Below, one piece after another: positions 35,995-48,297 of a DNA stretch of 64,000 bases; the first letter of the stretch is position 1; each line of letters starts with the position of its first letter. Source of the stretch: Casuarina equisetifolia. Its lineage: Eukaryota; Streptophyta; Magnoliopsida; Fagales; Casuarinaceae. The position numbers were made by a program, and so were the translations under genes. The notes below the pieces were generated by a model. That model was not told where the DNA came from. It was given only the letters and a program-made list of their open reading frames with translations, and did no database searches. The DNA is taken from assembly GCA_028551475.1 (NCBI GenBank), contig CM052358.1:16537938-16601937 (forward strand). Direction: 5' to 3'.

Positions 35995-36069
35995 TGATGA
36001 TGATGACGATGGTCATGACATCCTCGAATGGGGCTGCAAGAGTCAGCAATGGACATGGTGAAGAAAGCG

Positions 36070-36087
36070 CCCCCCCCCCCCCCCCCC
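36070..36087 (+). repeat. Poly-C run in Copia-1
   Basis: Eighteen consecutive C on the plus strand (G on the element's coding strand), between the primer-binding site and the gag start. The true length may differ because such runs are read inaccurately. Confidence 0.9.
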
Positions 36088-36262
36088 TCTCAACTAAAAA
36101 AAAAAAAGAGGATAAGAGAGGAGCTTGAAAAAAAAAAGGATGAACACCAAGTGTTTGAGAGAATGTCCTAGTTGGGGACAAACCAAGAAAGAGAGGATAA
36201 TTATGAGAGAGGTGCAAAAACGTGGAGGAGCATGGGAAGAAACATCCCTGCTCGTGATACCA

Positions 36263-36470
36263 TGTTAAGAAACAAAATTTGAGCTGAAAAATCTAAAGCA
36301 GCTTCCATTGAGAGAATAATAGTTCATGTACATGAATACTAGAATACAAAAGAGAGCTTGAATGATTCTTATACAAACATAAGAAGAAAAAGAATGAACT
36401 AAAACTTTGGGCCTCAATAAGCCTTTAATTCTATAGGCTACTATATGCACAACAACATTATCTTTCAAGA
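36263..36470 (-). repeat. Copia-1 5' LTR
   Basis: Starts TGTTAAGAAAC and ends TCTTTCAAGA on the plus strand; the terminal CA has become GA. The adjacent primer site at 36250-36262 identifies it as the 5' LTR. Confidence 0.9.
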
Positions 36471-36475
36471 CAACA

Positions 36476-36818
36476 AGTGCTTAAAAGATCAAGCATGTTT
36501 CTCACATGATCTTGCTTATGCATGTTTTTGTTGATTCTTATAGATCATTTCTTATATACAAATCAAGGTAAAGAAAAAGTACGCCATCAAATTCTATTGA
36601 GTTGAAGATATTACATGGAAGGATAAGGACACTTATTATTTATGGTTACTTGTGGCATGAACTATAAGTTTTTTAATTTCCTTTGTGATATTTTATTGAA
36701 TTTGCCCCCTCGACTGTTTGTTAGATTTTGTGTTTCATTATTTTTATATTTGACTTCTTTTAGTGAAGTTGCCCTCGATTATTTGTTGGATTTCATGTGC
36801 TATTTCCTTTTGTGCTTG
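36476..36818. other. Spacer between Copia-1 and Gypsy-1
   Basis: About 340 bases of AT-rich sequence. It includes a short imperfect repeat (GCCCCCTCGACTGTTTGTTAG near 36713 and GCCCTCGATTATTTGTTGG near 36770). No coding signal. Confidence 0.5.
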
Positions 36819-36996
36819 TGAAACAATCCTTTAGTGTTAACACAGCATCCTCTAGCTCAAGCAAACGTTGCTAAGCAATAAGGCTTTGAGGCTACACGTG
36901 GCTACTGCAAGAACACTCATGTGACATCATTCTTATCTTTTATTGGCCATGCGTTTTACTCATTTCTATATTATGTTTTATTGTTTCAAGAATTGT
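36819..36996 (+). repeat. Gypsy-1 5' LTR, left part
   Basis: Matches the first third of the 3' LTR (for example GCTAAGCAATAAGGCTTTGA and CATTCTTATCTTTTATT). It breaks off at the Copia-2 insertion; the last five bases ATTGT are the left copy of the Copia-2 target duplication. Confidence 0.88.
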
Positions 36997-37197
36997 TATT
37001 GAAGAAAATGGGAGAATGGCACAGTGAAATGTGGAATATTGCCCTTAGACTTCTATTCACTAGTATATTCTAGTTACAAATAATATTTCTGCATGTGAAG
37101 TATATAAAAGTAAGGAAAAACTATTAGGTCAACTCTTTAATGGGCCATGCTAATGAACCAAAAATAAGTACAATAAGGCCTACAACTCATTTCAACA
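36997..37197 (-). repeat. Copia-2 3' LTR
   Basis: 201 bp, ends TCATTTCAACA. Adjacent to the polypurine tract, hence the 3' LTR of a minus-strand element. Confidence 0.87.
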
Positions 37198-37354
37198 CTC
37201 CCCCTCAAGTTGGAGATTTGTACAAGTCAAATATTCCAAGCTTGGATAACAGATAATGATGTTGTGGGCTACATAATGCCTTAGTAAATATATTTGTAGG
37301 TTGTTCCTACATATTAACATAAAAGGTTTTGACAATGTCTCTCTTGATCTTTTC

Positions 37355-40300
37355 TCAAACAAAGTGACAATTTATCTTAATGTGCTTTGTTCTATGGTGA
37401 AAGATGGGATTAGCTGCAATGTGTTCAGCTTTTTCACTATCATAAAAAAGTGGAATTGGATGAGAAATGGTCATTCCAAGAGCTAGAAACAAACCCAATG
37501 ACCAAATTATCTCACAAACATTGTACCCCATAGCTTTGTACTTGGATTCTGCTAAAGAAAATGATACAATGGGTTGTTTCTTGGCTAACCATGATACAAG
37601 GGAGTCTCCTAACTTAATGTAATAATCGGCTACACATTTCTGTGTCATGAGACAGGTAGCATAGTCTAAATTGCAGTAAGCAATGAGTTCCAATCTAGAA
37701 GAGGAGGAGAGAAAAATCCCAAGCCCAAGAGTGTCCTTAATGTATTTCAGCAATCTCATAGCTACATCCATGTGTGAGCATTTCAATTTATAAGTGAATT
37801 GGCTAAGGTGCTGAATTGCAAAAGAGATGTCAAGTTTAGTGTGAGTCAAATACATAAGTCTTCCAATCATTCTTTGATATAAGCTATAATCTCTTAGAAT
37901 TGGGTCATCTCATCTCTCAGGGTCTCCCTCATCATACTCTACTATAGTGAGCTTCATATTTTGTTCCAATAGGGTGATCATGGGCTTGGACCCTCCAAGT
38001 TTAGCCTCTAAAACTAGTTCTAGCACATACTTACATTGGTTAAGATATATCCCCTACGGGGAACAAACTATTTCTATGTTAAGGAAGTACTTGCACTCCC
38101 CAAGATCTTTCATATGAAATACCGAATGCATATATTTTTTAAATGCTGAAATCATAGCAATATTATCCCCAATCACTAATATATCATCAACATAAAACAA
38201 AAGAATGATGAACCTCTAATTCATCTAGTGAATTTGGCACAATCATGTAGGGATTGTTAAAAGCTTCTTATAAGCAGTGCCTCTGTAAATTTTGCATACC
38301 ATTGTCTCGATGCTTGCTTCAATCCATATAATGATTTTTTCAAATGACATACGGAATGCTTGTCCTGACTAGGAAAACTGGGTGGAAGCTACATGTAAAC
38401 TTCCTCCATCAAATCTTCATGCAAGAAAGAATTTTACACGTCTAACTTATGAAGACACTAATTTTTCACAAAAGTAATGCTCATGATTGATCTAAATGTC
38501 ACTGATTTTACCATAAGTGAGAAGGTTTCATCATAATCAACACCTTATCCTTGTGTGTATCCTTTAGCCACTAGTATGACCTTATATCTCTCTACCATGC
38601 CATCTACTCGATATTTAACCTTGTACACCCACTTAGTGGAAGTGTCACAACATCCCATGTGCGATTAGCCTCGAGGGCCACCAATTCTCTATCCATAGCA
38701 TTAACCTAATGGTTGTCATTAAATGCCTAATGATATGTTTCAAGTTTGGCAATGGAAGAGATTGAGGCAACAAATTTATTATAGTGAGGGTAAAGATGGT
38801 CAAGAGAAACATGATTAGATATCGGGTACTTGTTGTTCGACCCTATAGAGGTGGTCGAACATATGTAGTTAGCAGTCTAAATAGAAGGACGAGTGGGCGT
38901 AATGACTGCTGAACAACTGATGGTGATGGCTCAAGAATAGTGTTTGGATATGGCTTAGGGTTTTGATTAATTGTGATAGTTGGAGAGGAATTTGTACCTG
39001 GCATATTTGGAGGTATGGCTGGAAGTGATCCGTTTGATGGTGTTTCTACTATGCTTGGAGATGGTCCGGTGGAATGAGTAATGGATCGCATGATTGTGTA
39101 ATGTCTAGAACTAGGGCACTGTGATCCGAGGGCAGATCTTGAAAAGGACCCAAACTCTTTGGGGTAAAAGGGAAATCATCATACTCATAAAATATGACAT
39201 CATGACTCACAATTTTTTTTTCATTACTTGGGTCATATAACTTGTATCCCTTCTGAAGTGAAGGATAACTAAGAAGTATGCATGGAATATCCCTTAAAGA
39301 GAACTCATCTTTGGGCTATAAATTAGATGCATAACATCTACAGCCAAAAACTTGTAAGTGGTCTAATGATGGAGGTCTCCCATGTAATATTTCAAAGGGA
39401 GATTTGTTCCCAAGTCTAGCATTAGGTAGTTTACTAATAATGTGAGTGGTTGTCAGTATGCATTTCTCCCAAAAATGTGCAGGAATGTGAGTTTGGAACT
39501 TCAAGGCTCATGCAACATCTAATAAGTGATGGTGTTTGCATTCCACCACCCCATTATGTTAAAGAGTATAAATGCAAGAGCTTTCATGGTACATTCTATG
39601 AAATGCTAAGAAAGAAAAGCATGTAGCGGAAAAAAATTATGTGCCATTATCCAAGCCAATATGCTTGATAAAGGCATCATATTGGCTTTGAACCATGTAA
39701 ACAAAGGATTGAATAATAGAAAAAACTTAGTCTTTAAAACACAAAAGAAATGTCTAAGTCATTCATAAAAAATCATCAACAATAGTTAGGAAATATTGCA
39801 ACTTGTCATGATTAGGTTCCTGATGGGGTCCCTATAAAGCCATATGAACAAGTTTAAAAATAGTAATAGTAAAATCTTGATGTTGTGGAAAAATAGATTG
39901 AGTCTGTTTCACTAGTGGACAAATAGGACAGGAAAAGAAATTAGGGTATTTAATACATTTTCCATAAGCAAAATAAGATTTCTGGGAACTATGTTCCAAA
40001 CATTTATACCATAAACCATAGTTAGAAATATCATTGTTATTACACTAATTGTTTGCATTCACATAACATAAAAAGGAATGGACATTGTTCAAAAAATGTG
40101 TAATACCATGAAACAACTCAGAAAGAGTGGGTTGCAAAAAATAAAGCCCTTGAATCGCTTTACCCAATCTGATCACCTACCTACTTATATGGTCTTGGAA
40201 AAAAAAAAATCATCAAAAAATACGACAATGCAATTGCAATCAGAAGTGATTTTCTTGATTGAAAGGAGATTAAACTTCAATTGAGTGATGTAAAGAACAC

Positions 40301-41078
40301 AATTTAGGTGTATCATTCTTGTGCATTGTGCTTGTCTAACATGGGTGGCATAAATATAAATGCTATCATGCAATTTAATAAGCATCAATTGGGGTGAGCA
40401 TGGATAAGAAGAACATAATGAATTTAAATTGCACGTAACATGGTCATTTGCACTTGAATCATTAATCCATGGACAATTAAAGGATGTTGATTGCATCATA
40501 CCTTCATAATGTCCCATTAGTGGGGAAGGAAAATTATGTTTCAGTTGATTCAAACTGAATAAGGGAAATGGTGGGCTTGCAGGATGCATGTTGCCTGCAA
40601 AGGAAGAGTTCCCTGTCTAATTTGAAGGGGTTGTGGATTGTTGTCACTCTAAAGGCTAAATGTAAGGTCCAAATGCCCCTTGGGCTTGCAGTCTATGAGA
40701 GGAGCTACTGGTAAATGGGACAAGCCCACGTAGGGTGAGGCTTGTGGCTAAAACCCAAAAACCAGGCCCAGCTGATGCTGCCATTGAATCCCAAAAAGAG
40801 GTGTTGCCTAGGACTTTGTTATTGAATCCTTATTGTCCTACAAAAGATGCAAGAATGCTCGCATCTGAACTAGACATGCTGGCCTAGAAAACTTGATTGC
40901 TGGTAACCTTCCTTCCTCTTTCTCTCGGTGTCCCTCGAGTAGGATATTCGACCAATTGATAACATTGGTCCTTGGAGTATCCAGATTTGTGGTAGTGGGA
41001 GCACATGATTCTCCCCTTGGAATCTGTTTTTCCTTTTGTGTTAGACAACCACAAAGTTACTGAAGAGGACATGACCAA
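37355..41078 (-). pseudogene. Copia-2 gag-pol, heavily decayed
   Basis: Right to left: zinc-knuckle relic CSHYHKSGYSKDQCYQL (41078-40884; the second Cys and the His are both Tyr), protease relic WINDSSANDHVTC (40589-40185; the active-site DSG reads DSS), integrase tail PAHFWEKCILTTTHIISKLP followed by HLQVFGCRCYASNL (39504-39316), poorly readable RT between about 39090 and 37900, RNase H SWLAKKQPIVSFSLAESKYK and a C-terminal HHRTKHIKINCHF (37870-37355; canonical end is RTKHI.I..HF). Stops and frame changes throughout. Confidence 0.85.
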
Positions 41079-42104
41079 GATTGTTCCCTACTTTACAACA
41101 CCAATATCTTTTTTTCTTACTTCATGCTCATCCTCTTTAGCCAAATTTAGAACTACATCAACAGGAGGAAATGGGTCCTTTGAGAGAACATTGGTGCGAA
41201 AGTTTTGAAATTTGTCTAACAACCCCAAGAGAAAATCCACGATTATATGTTTTTCAATTTTTGCATTAGCTTTTTCACTAACTCAGTAGGAGTAAAACAT
41301 TGGTGTAAAAGTTCTAAAATTTGTCTAACAACCCCAAGAGAAAATCCACAGTTATATGTTTTTAATTTTTGTATTAGCTATTTCATTGACTTGGTAGGAG
41401 CAATTTCCACAATGACATCGAATAGGAGGATCCATAATTTCAATTTCTAGCCATAAGTTGTTGAGTCTCATGTAATACTCATAAACTGTGGGTGCTTGCA
41501 TTCTATTTTTGAATTGTTGTTGGCAAAGATGGTAAAGTTGTGTCCCAATAAGTGTGCCAAAGTGGGTCTTGAATACCTCCTAAATAACCTTTGGATCCTT
41601 CTTTTGGACCACAAACAACATTAATTCATGGGAAATTGATTTTTGGAACCAACTTTAGACGACATAGTGGCAAAGATCCCAAGCTTGTTGCTTTTTTAGG
41701 TCTGATTTGGGATAGGTCACTAGGGGTTAATGGGATTCAAGGTGGAAGAGGAACCAAGATTATACAGGGGGACTTGTGTTCGGCATGGTGTTTCAGTCAT
41801 GTTGGACGAAGGTGATGACAAGTGAAGGAAATAATTAAAGTCAAAGGGGTTAAAAAGGAAAAGAGAGGTGCGATGTTAGGCAATTGTCTTTTCCAAAGCA
41901 CAAAATGCAGCAAGTGGGGAATAAAACACAATATTCCTGAAAATATCTATTGACAAGTGGGAGTAGAAATACAAAACAACCCTTATGAACAAACCATCTC
42001 TAAGAGTCAAAAGTTGGAATAGATTATCTCTGAAAGTAAAAGTTCATCACAGTTGTCCCAGAAAAGTGATAAAGAAAGCTATCATCTAACCTTCTCGGAT
42101 ATCA

Positions 42105-42308
42105 TATTGAAGAAAATGGAAGAATGACACAGTGGGGTGTGGAAGATTGCCCTCAAGCTTTTATTCATTGGTATATTCTGGTTACAAACAATGTTTCTAC
42201 ATGTGAAGTATATGAAAGTAAGGAAAAACTACTAGGCCTATCAACTCTCTAATGGGTCATGCTAATGAACCAAAATAAATACAGTAAGGCCCATAACTCA
42301 TTTAAATA
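42105..42308 (-). repeat. Copia-2 5' LTR
   Basis: 204 bp; its end CATTTAAATA corresponds to CATTTCAACA in the other LTR. The worn primer site lies at 42093-42104. Confidence 0.87.
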
Positions 42309-42586
42309 GTTGTTAACTGTTAGAAGACTGGAAGGGAATTGTAGTGGGTATAAAAGGGGGAATGTTGATTTTGTTAGACAACTTTTGAATGATTTAAAAC
42401 TACTCAACAACATTTGGAGGTTATGAGTTCCCTCGAACGAACTCATCCTTTTCATCCTATTCTTTCTATCACCATAGGTAAGAAAATGAAATCTTCAAGG
42501 CAATTGGTTCTTAATTTCAACTTACTTCCACGCCATCTAATTGTAATCAATTAGTAGAAGTATTGTGGATGACCAGGACCGTTGCA
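42309..42586 (+). repeat. Gypsy-1 5' LTR, right part
   Basis: Continues the LTR after Copia-2. Shares with the 3' LTR GGGGGAATGTTGATT, ATGATTTAAAACTACT, CAACATTTGGAGGT and CTTACTTCCACG. Ends TTGCA at 42586, three bases before the primer-binding site. Confidence 0.88.
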
Positions 42587-43517
42587 AAATGGTATTGGAG
42601 CTAGGTTCAATGGCTTCCATTGCTCATCCATGTGGTTTAGAGCTAGATTAGAAATTGGATGCTATTATTGAGACCATGCAACAATTATTTTATGTGTTGA
42701 ATCCTAAGATTGATAGCATTGCAACTAGGATTGATGTTTCAAAAGAGATTGGTGAAAGTTCTATGGGCCAACCTAGGAGGTCCTTGTAGTATTGAGGAGT
42801 GCTGACAATCTATTGGTCTGATTCAAACCTAAACAGTTTATCTCAAATTTCCAAAATCCAAAGGCAAGCTTAATCCAGCATAGTGGATTGAAAGAGCACT
42901 TCAATTGGGAAGGGGAGAAAGTACAAATTGCTTTGTGGCATTTAGATGGGGAATAAAAAATGGTGTATCCATTGCTGAAGAAGGAACATCAAGGCCACCC
43001 AAATGCCTAGAATGATCTTATTGCAAAGTTGATCAAGCAATTTAGGCCAACTATCTTCCATGATCACTTCGGCAAGCTCACCAAACTGAAGCAAACATGG
43101 TCAATACATGACCTATCAGCTTCAATTTAGCAAGTTACTCTTACGTTCTGGTCAATTAACTATTACACATCAAATAAGTTGTTTTGTAAGTGGTTTAAAG
43201 GATTGGATTAAACTAGATGTAATTGCACACACCCACATTATCAACTACTATTGGTTTTGCTTTACTTTTTGAGGCTAAGGATTTGACTATGCAAAGTTCT
43301 ACCTTTAATCCTATCTGGAGATAGAATACTTTAGGAGGGGAGGATAAGGGTTGTACTGGAGATGTTAGAACTAGATACAATCACAACACATTACTAGTAA
43401 AAAAATTGACTCAACCCGAGATTATGGATAGGCGAGCAAAAAGGCTTTGTTTTAATTGTGATGAGAAATACTCCTTGGGGCATAGGTGCCATAAATTGTT
43501 TGTGTTGGAAGGCTTAA

Positions 43518-44763
43518 TGTTCGGTGAAATTCTAAATGTAAGACAAATAATATAATGATGAGTAAGATATTATCTTACAAAGATTGATGATTACTAAGCC
43601 AACTAATTATTAATAGTGAAAATGTTTAGAATTTATCTAGTAAACCAAATTGATAGAGAATAAACTAACTAAATAAATTTAATAAAACTAAATACATGAA
43701 ACATGTTAGAGCATCCGATTTCACCATAACTATAAGGTACTAATGTAGATTATGTATGCTTGTAAGAGGGATAATATTTATGTGATGGCAAAATCTCCTA
43801 ATTTATTCACTATCCTATACAGTGAACCTATTTAGTTCATTAATTCACTATATCTCTATATGTGAATTGAAACAAACCAAACGCATTAGGATTTATGAAC
43901 ATTCTCAATTTATACCAAAAGTCATACAAATAATATGGTATATGTTTATCCATATTAATTTATGGTTACATATTACAAGAAACAATTGTATATAATCATA
44001 TATTGGTCTCAAACATGCAAATCAGGTCATTTAAGTGGTAGTTAATCACTTAGAACTTTAAGCACAGTAATATGCAACTTCACATAAACAAAATATCTTG
44101 CAAAACATAACAATCATAAGATTCATACTATCATAATTAAATTATATCATAATTTTAACAAAAGTAAACTAAAACATAAAGAAATAATAATGAAGGACAA
44201 TAATATGAATTAAAGAAGACATCTTAAACTAAGAACAAGAAGTATGTCACCTTTTTCATCTTCTCTTCAAGAAAACCTTGAATTCCTAGCCTCTCTTTTG
44301 AGTTATACTTAATTTCCTCCTCCTTTCTTTTTTGCCTCTTCTTTTATGTTAAATAGGGTTTAAGGTTTAAACCTATCTCTTACCCTAATAGAAATGGGTT
44401 TTGGATACCCAAGACAAATATGGTCAAAATATCAAGATCAAGAAAATTAAGATGGGCTTGGGCTTTGGTGATTGTTATTAGGTTTTTTAATTATTTAAAA
44501 AATTCAATAATAATAAAAAATCTAATAACAATCATCCAAAGCCCAAGCCCATCTTAATTTTCTTGATCTTGATATTTTAACCATATTTTGCCATATAATA
44601 AGCATCAATTTCTTCATGCTTGTCCTTTTTCTCCATGCCTCCTTATGTTACATAAACAAGACAAATTTAAGTAAATAAAGAGAAATTTAAATATTTTCTC
44701 ATAAGCATTAGATTATTTATCACTTAAATTAGGTAAAATAACTCTATAAAAATAGAATTATCA
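43518..44763 (-). mobile_element. Solo LTR of the TGTTCGGTG family inside Gypsy-1 gag
   Basis: 1246 bp, starts TGTTCGGTGAAATTC and ends AGAATTATCA. Flanks CTTAA (43513-43517) and CTTGA (44764-44768) make a target duplication with one change. It is the same family as the LTRs of the gag-only element at 49374-62660 (shared start, GCATCCGATTTCACC-type block, ATCACTTA blocks and AACTCTATA...ATAGA end) but lacks their GC-rich section and carries a foldback of its own. Orientation follows that element. Confidence 0.87.
44416..44588. repeat. Long inverted repeat (foldback) within the solo LTR
   Basis: Arms of about 73 bases (44416-44488 and 44515-44588), with two or three mismatches by eye and a spacer of about 26 bases. 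The left arm contains ATGGGCTTGGGCTTTGG and the right arm its complement CCAAAGCCCAAGCCCAT. The LTRs at 49374 and 54798 have no such structure. A transcript across it would form a long hairpin. Confidence 0.88.
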
Positions 44764-47700
44764 CTTGATAATGGGGGAGGAATCAAAAGTAGAAAGGGTA
44801 GATTCAGAGGAAGAGATTGGAGAACTTTGGGTTATTTCTTTAGCTGTTGTGTTTGGTGTTAGTACTCCTAAAACCATGAGAGTGCAAGAGAATATGGGAA
44901 GAAATTTGTTAAGAGTTACAATCTTAATTGATACCGATAGTACTCGCAATTTTGTGAGTGATAAATTGGCAACTAAAATGAATATGAAACTAGAACATGA
45001 CAAGGAGTTCAAGGTAGAGGTTGCAAATGGTGATGTGATCCTTGGTGAAAGCGTGTGTTTAAATGTTGATATGATTTTGCAAGGCTCACGTATAAAGGCA
45101 GACTTTATTATTTTACCTATTCCTGACTTAGGAGTAATCCTTGGTGTTCAATGGCTACAAATATTAGGGTTGATTAAGTGGGAATTTTCTAAGCTACAAA
45201 TGTCATTTATGTTAGATGGCCAATTGGTGGAGTTGTAGGGGGAGAAACGGCCTGAAAATCATATTTTAGATGGTGCAGAGTTTGTGAAGCTACTTGAGAA
45301 ACAAAAAAAAAAAAAAGTTTTCCTACAAGTTATGGCTCTTTAGGAAGAAAAGAAAAAGAGCTCTTATAGGTCCCGTACCTACCTTGTTTCATGAATTAAT
45401 TAAGGCCTATACAAAATTGTTCTAGAAACCACATGGTCTACCTCCCCTAAGTTCTCATGATCATCAAATTATGTTGAAAGATTAGTCTAAGGTCATCAAT
45501 ATCAAGCCTTATCAATATCCATATCTTAAAAAAAAAGGAGATTGCACGTTTGGTATAAGAATTGTTGGATGAAGGAGTGATAAGGCATAACATTAGTCTT
45601 TTTTCCTCACCTATCTTTTTAGTGAAGAAGAAGGATGGTTCATGGAGGATGTGTATTAACTACCATTCTTTAAATAAAAAAACATAAAGGATGGATTCCC
45701 TATACCTATGGTGGATGATTCACTTGATGAACTTCATGGTGCCAAAATATTCATTAAGTTGGATTAAGATTCAGATATCATCAAATTAGGATAAGGCCTA
45801 AGGATGTAAAGAAAATAGCCTTTCAAACCCCCCAAGGACATTATGAGTTTTTAGTTATGCCCTTTGGACTTTGCAATGCACCCATAACCTTCCAAAGTTT
45901 GATGAATAGTGTATTCAAGGAGTACTTAGGTTGGTTTATGCTGGTTTTTTTTTTAATGACATTTTAGTGTACAACAAGATATGGGATGAACATTGGGAGT
46001 ATGTGAGATTGGTTTTTAAAAAACTTAGACTTAACCATTTATTTGTTAAGAAAGAGAAATGTGCTTTTGGAGTGTTGGAAGTTGGGTATCTAGGGCATCT
46101 AATCTTTAGTGAAAGGGTTACCATGGAAGTTAGGAAGGTTATTGCAATGGTAGAATGGCCTATTCCTTAGACAATTAAGGCCTTAAGAGGTTTTTTTAGG
46201 CTTTACAAGGCACTACTATAAGTTCATACAAAATTATAGGTGTATAGCTACTGCGCCTTTAACTCATCTCCTCAAGAAGGAAAATTTTAGGTGGAATGAA
46301 GAAGTAGAACATGCTTTCACCAAGTTAAAAAAGGCTATGATAGCAATAATAATGCTAAGGCTACTAGATTTTTCTATTCCTTTCACATTGGAGTGTAATG
46401 CTAGTGGAATGGGAATAAGAGTTGTACTGTCTCAAGAACAATAACTAATTGCATATTTCAACCAAGCTTTGAAGGGAAAAAATTTATTATTGTCAACCTA
46501 TGAAAAAGAACTACTAGCCTTGGTGTTGCCAGTGAATAAATGGCGGTAATATTTGTTAAGAAAAACGTTCATAGTTAAGATTGATCATTAAAGCTTATTG
46601 CATTTATTGCATTAGAAGATCACCACCTTAACTTAGTAGCGTTGGCTAATTAAGCTAGTTGGTTATGATTTTGACATTCATTACAAATTGGGCAAAGATA
46701 ATACAACATCATATGCCTTATCCAAAAAAAAAAAAAAATGGGAGCAAAATACTAAACTACAGTCTAACTTAGCTGAAACCTCACCCAAAAACCTTAATTA
46801 GAAGGTATTGAATAAAGAAAAACATCAATATGTACAAAAAGATCAAGGGAAATTTACTAATATGTAGTCTTTATTGGTTGTCTCTCTGCCAATTCCAAAA
46901 TGGGTCAACACAGTGGGGGAAGAAATGCAAAATACCCCAGAGATACAAACTGTGATTTGCAAGTTTTGTGCAGGTAAATTAAGGGGAGATTGGCAATATA
47001 AAAATGGTATTTTGTTTTTTAAACACAAGATATTCTTAAGTAAACATGATATTCTTAAGTGATACTTTAATACTTATTCCTATCATCTTGACAAAGTTGC
47101 ATGGTGCTACTCATGAGGGTTATGCTAAGACACTATAGAGGGTTAAGGCGGTATGATACTAGGCAAAAATGAAGCAAATAGTCATGCAATTTATGAGAGA
47201 GTGTGGGGTTTACCAAAGGACTAAATGGGAGAACACAAAAGCGAATGGATTATTACAGCCTTTACTAGTCCTTAATCAAATATAAGAGGAAGTTGCAATG
47301 GACTTTATAAAGGGGTTACCATTTTTAAAGGGGAAGCAACTAAGTATGGTGGTTGTTAATAAATTTTTGAATGGCTCATTTTATAGCTCTAGCACACCCT
47401 TACACTACTGTTTCTGTAGCATAAAATTTCTATGAGCATATATTCAAACTATATGGCATGCCCTAAAGTGTGATGTGTGATTGGGATGTATTTTTCACAA
47501 CTGCATTATGGAGACAACTGTTTAAAAGGCAAGGAACTAAGTTTAACTTCTTTACTACTTACCATCCATAAATGAATGGTTAATCAAAGGTAGTTAACAA
47601 GACATTGGAGGTTTATTTGAGGTGTTTTACTTATGATCAGCCTAAGAAGTGGGTTAAATGGCTTCCTTGGGCCATGTATTGCTACAATACTAGCATTCAT

Positions 47701-48297
47701 GGAGCTTCTCATATGTCTCCTTATGAAGTTGTATATGGAAGATCACCTCCTACTCTTCTTTCATATCTTCTTGGTACTTCGATGGTAAAGGCTATTGCTT
47801 AGAACAAGATGAAGAAGTATTATGATATAGGGCAAAAGGAAGAATAATTTACTATTGGTGACTTTATGTACTTGAAATTGTAGCTATATAGAGGAAATTT
47901 TGTTACAATAAAGAGGACTTACAAGTTGTTTGCTCGCTATTATGGGCCTTATGAGGTAATGGCTAAAATTGGTGAAGTAGCTTATTAGTTGAAATTACCA
48001 TCAAGGTTAAGGATCCATGATGTCTTTCATGTCTATATGTTGAAATGAGTAATAGGGAACCATATACTGATTTAACTTGAGTTGCTTTCTTATTTAGATA
48101 GTGCAAATATTGTGAGCCCTTAACCTCAAGCTATATTAGAGCAACATATTAGAAAGAAGAGGCCTAAATTTCTTGTCCATTGGCAAGGCCTGCCAATTCA
48201 TAAAGCTAATTGGTATGATGTTAAGCTATTTGAGGAACATTTTCTTACATTCAACCTTGAGGACAAGGTTGGTGCTAAGGGGGGGTGGGGAGAGGGA

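Larger units (their letters stand above)
31149..36470 (-). mobile_element. Copia-1, full-length but degenerate LTR retrotransposon
   Basis: 5322 bp, coding on the minus strand. LTRs of 209 bp (31149-31357) and 208 bp (36263-36470), with about 25 differences by eye. Flanks TAACA (31144-31148) and CAACA (36471-36475) form a 5-bp target duplication with one change. Next to the right LTR, read on the minus strand, is TGGTATCACGAGC, the initiator-tRNA-Met primer site with one extra base. Next to the left LTR is a polypurine tract of seven G. Domain order gag, protease, integrase, RT, RNase H is Copia type. Many stops, so it is non-autonomous. Confidence 0.92.
36997..42308 (-). mobile_element. Copia-2, inserted in the 5' LTR of Gypsy-1
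   Basis: 5312 bp, minus strand. LTRs 36997-37197 and 42105-42308 (both start TATTGAAGAAAATGG on the plus strand, so the expected terminal TG is TA in both). Target duplication ATTGT (36992-36996) and GTTGT (42309-42313); the uninterrupted 3' LTR of Gypsy-1 reads TCTGT at this place. A purine tract (CCCCCTCAAGTTGG on plus) lies beside the left LTR, and a worn primer site (TCTCGGATATCA on plus) beside the right LTR. It is a different family from Copia-1, though of almost the same length and orientation. Confidence 0.9.
42590..48262 (+). pseudogene. Gypsy-1 gag-pol, broken
   Basis: Begins at the primer site TGGTATTGGAGC (42590-42601). Gag is worn, with a knuckle RLCFNCDEKYSLGHRCHK near 43436-43490. 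After the solo LTR comes a protease domain (44765-45238): ILIDTDSTRNFVSDKLA, where the active-site DSG is DTD, then GVILGVQWLQILG. RT: VKKKDGSWRMCINYHSLN near 45620-45680 and [11 protein letters not shown] near 45946-45980, in which the first Asp of the FDD box is Asn. RNase H: LECNASGMGIRVVLSQEQ near 46390, first catalytic Asp replaced by Asn. Integrase is largely stops apart from WVKWLPWAMYCYNTSIHGAS (47605-47802). The C-terminal chromodomain-like end reads FLVHWQGLPIHKANWYD near 48170-48220. Three lost catalytic residues in three enzymes argue for age. Confidence 0.87.
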
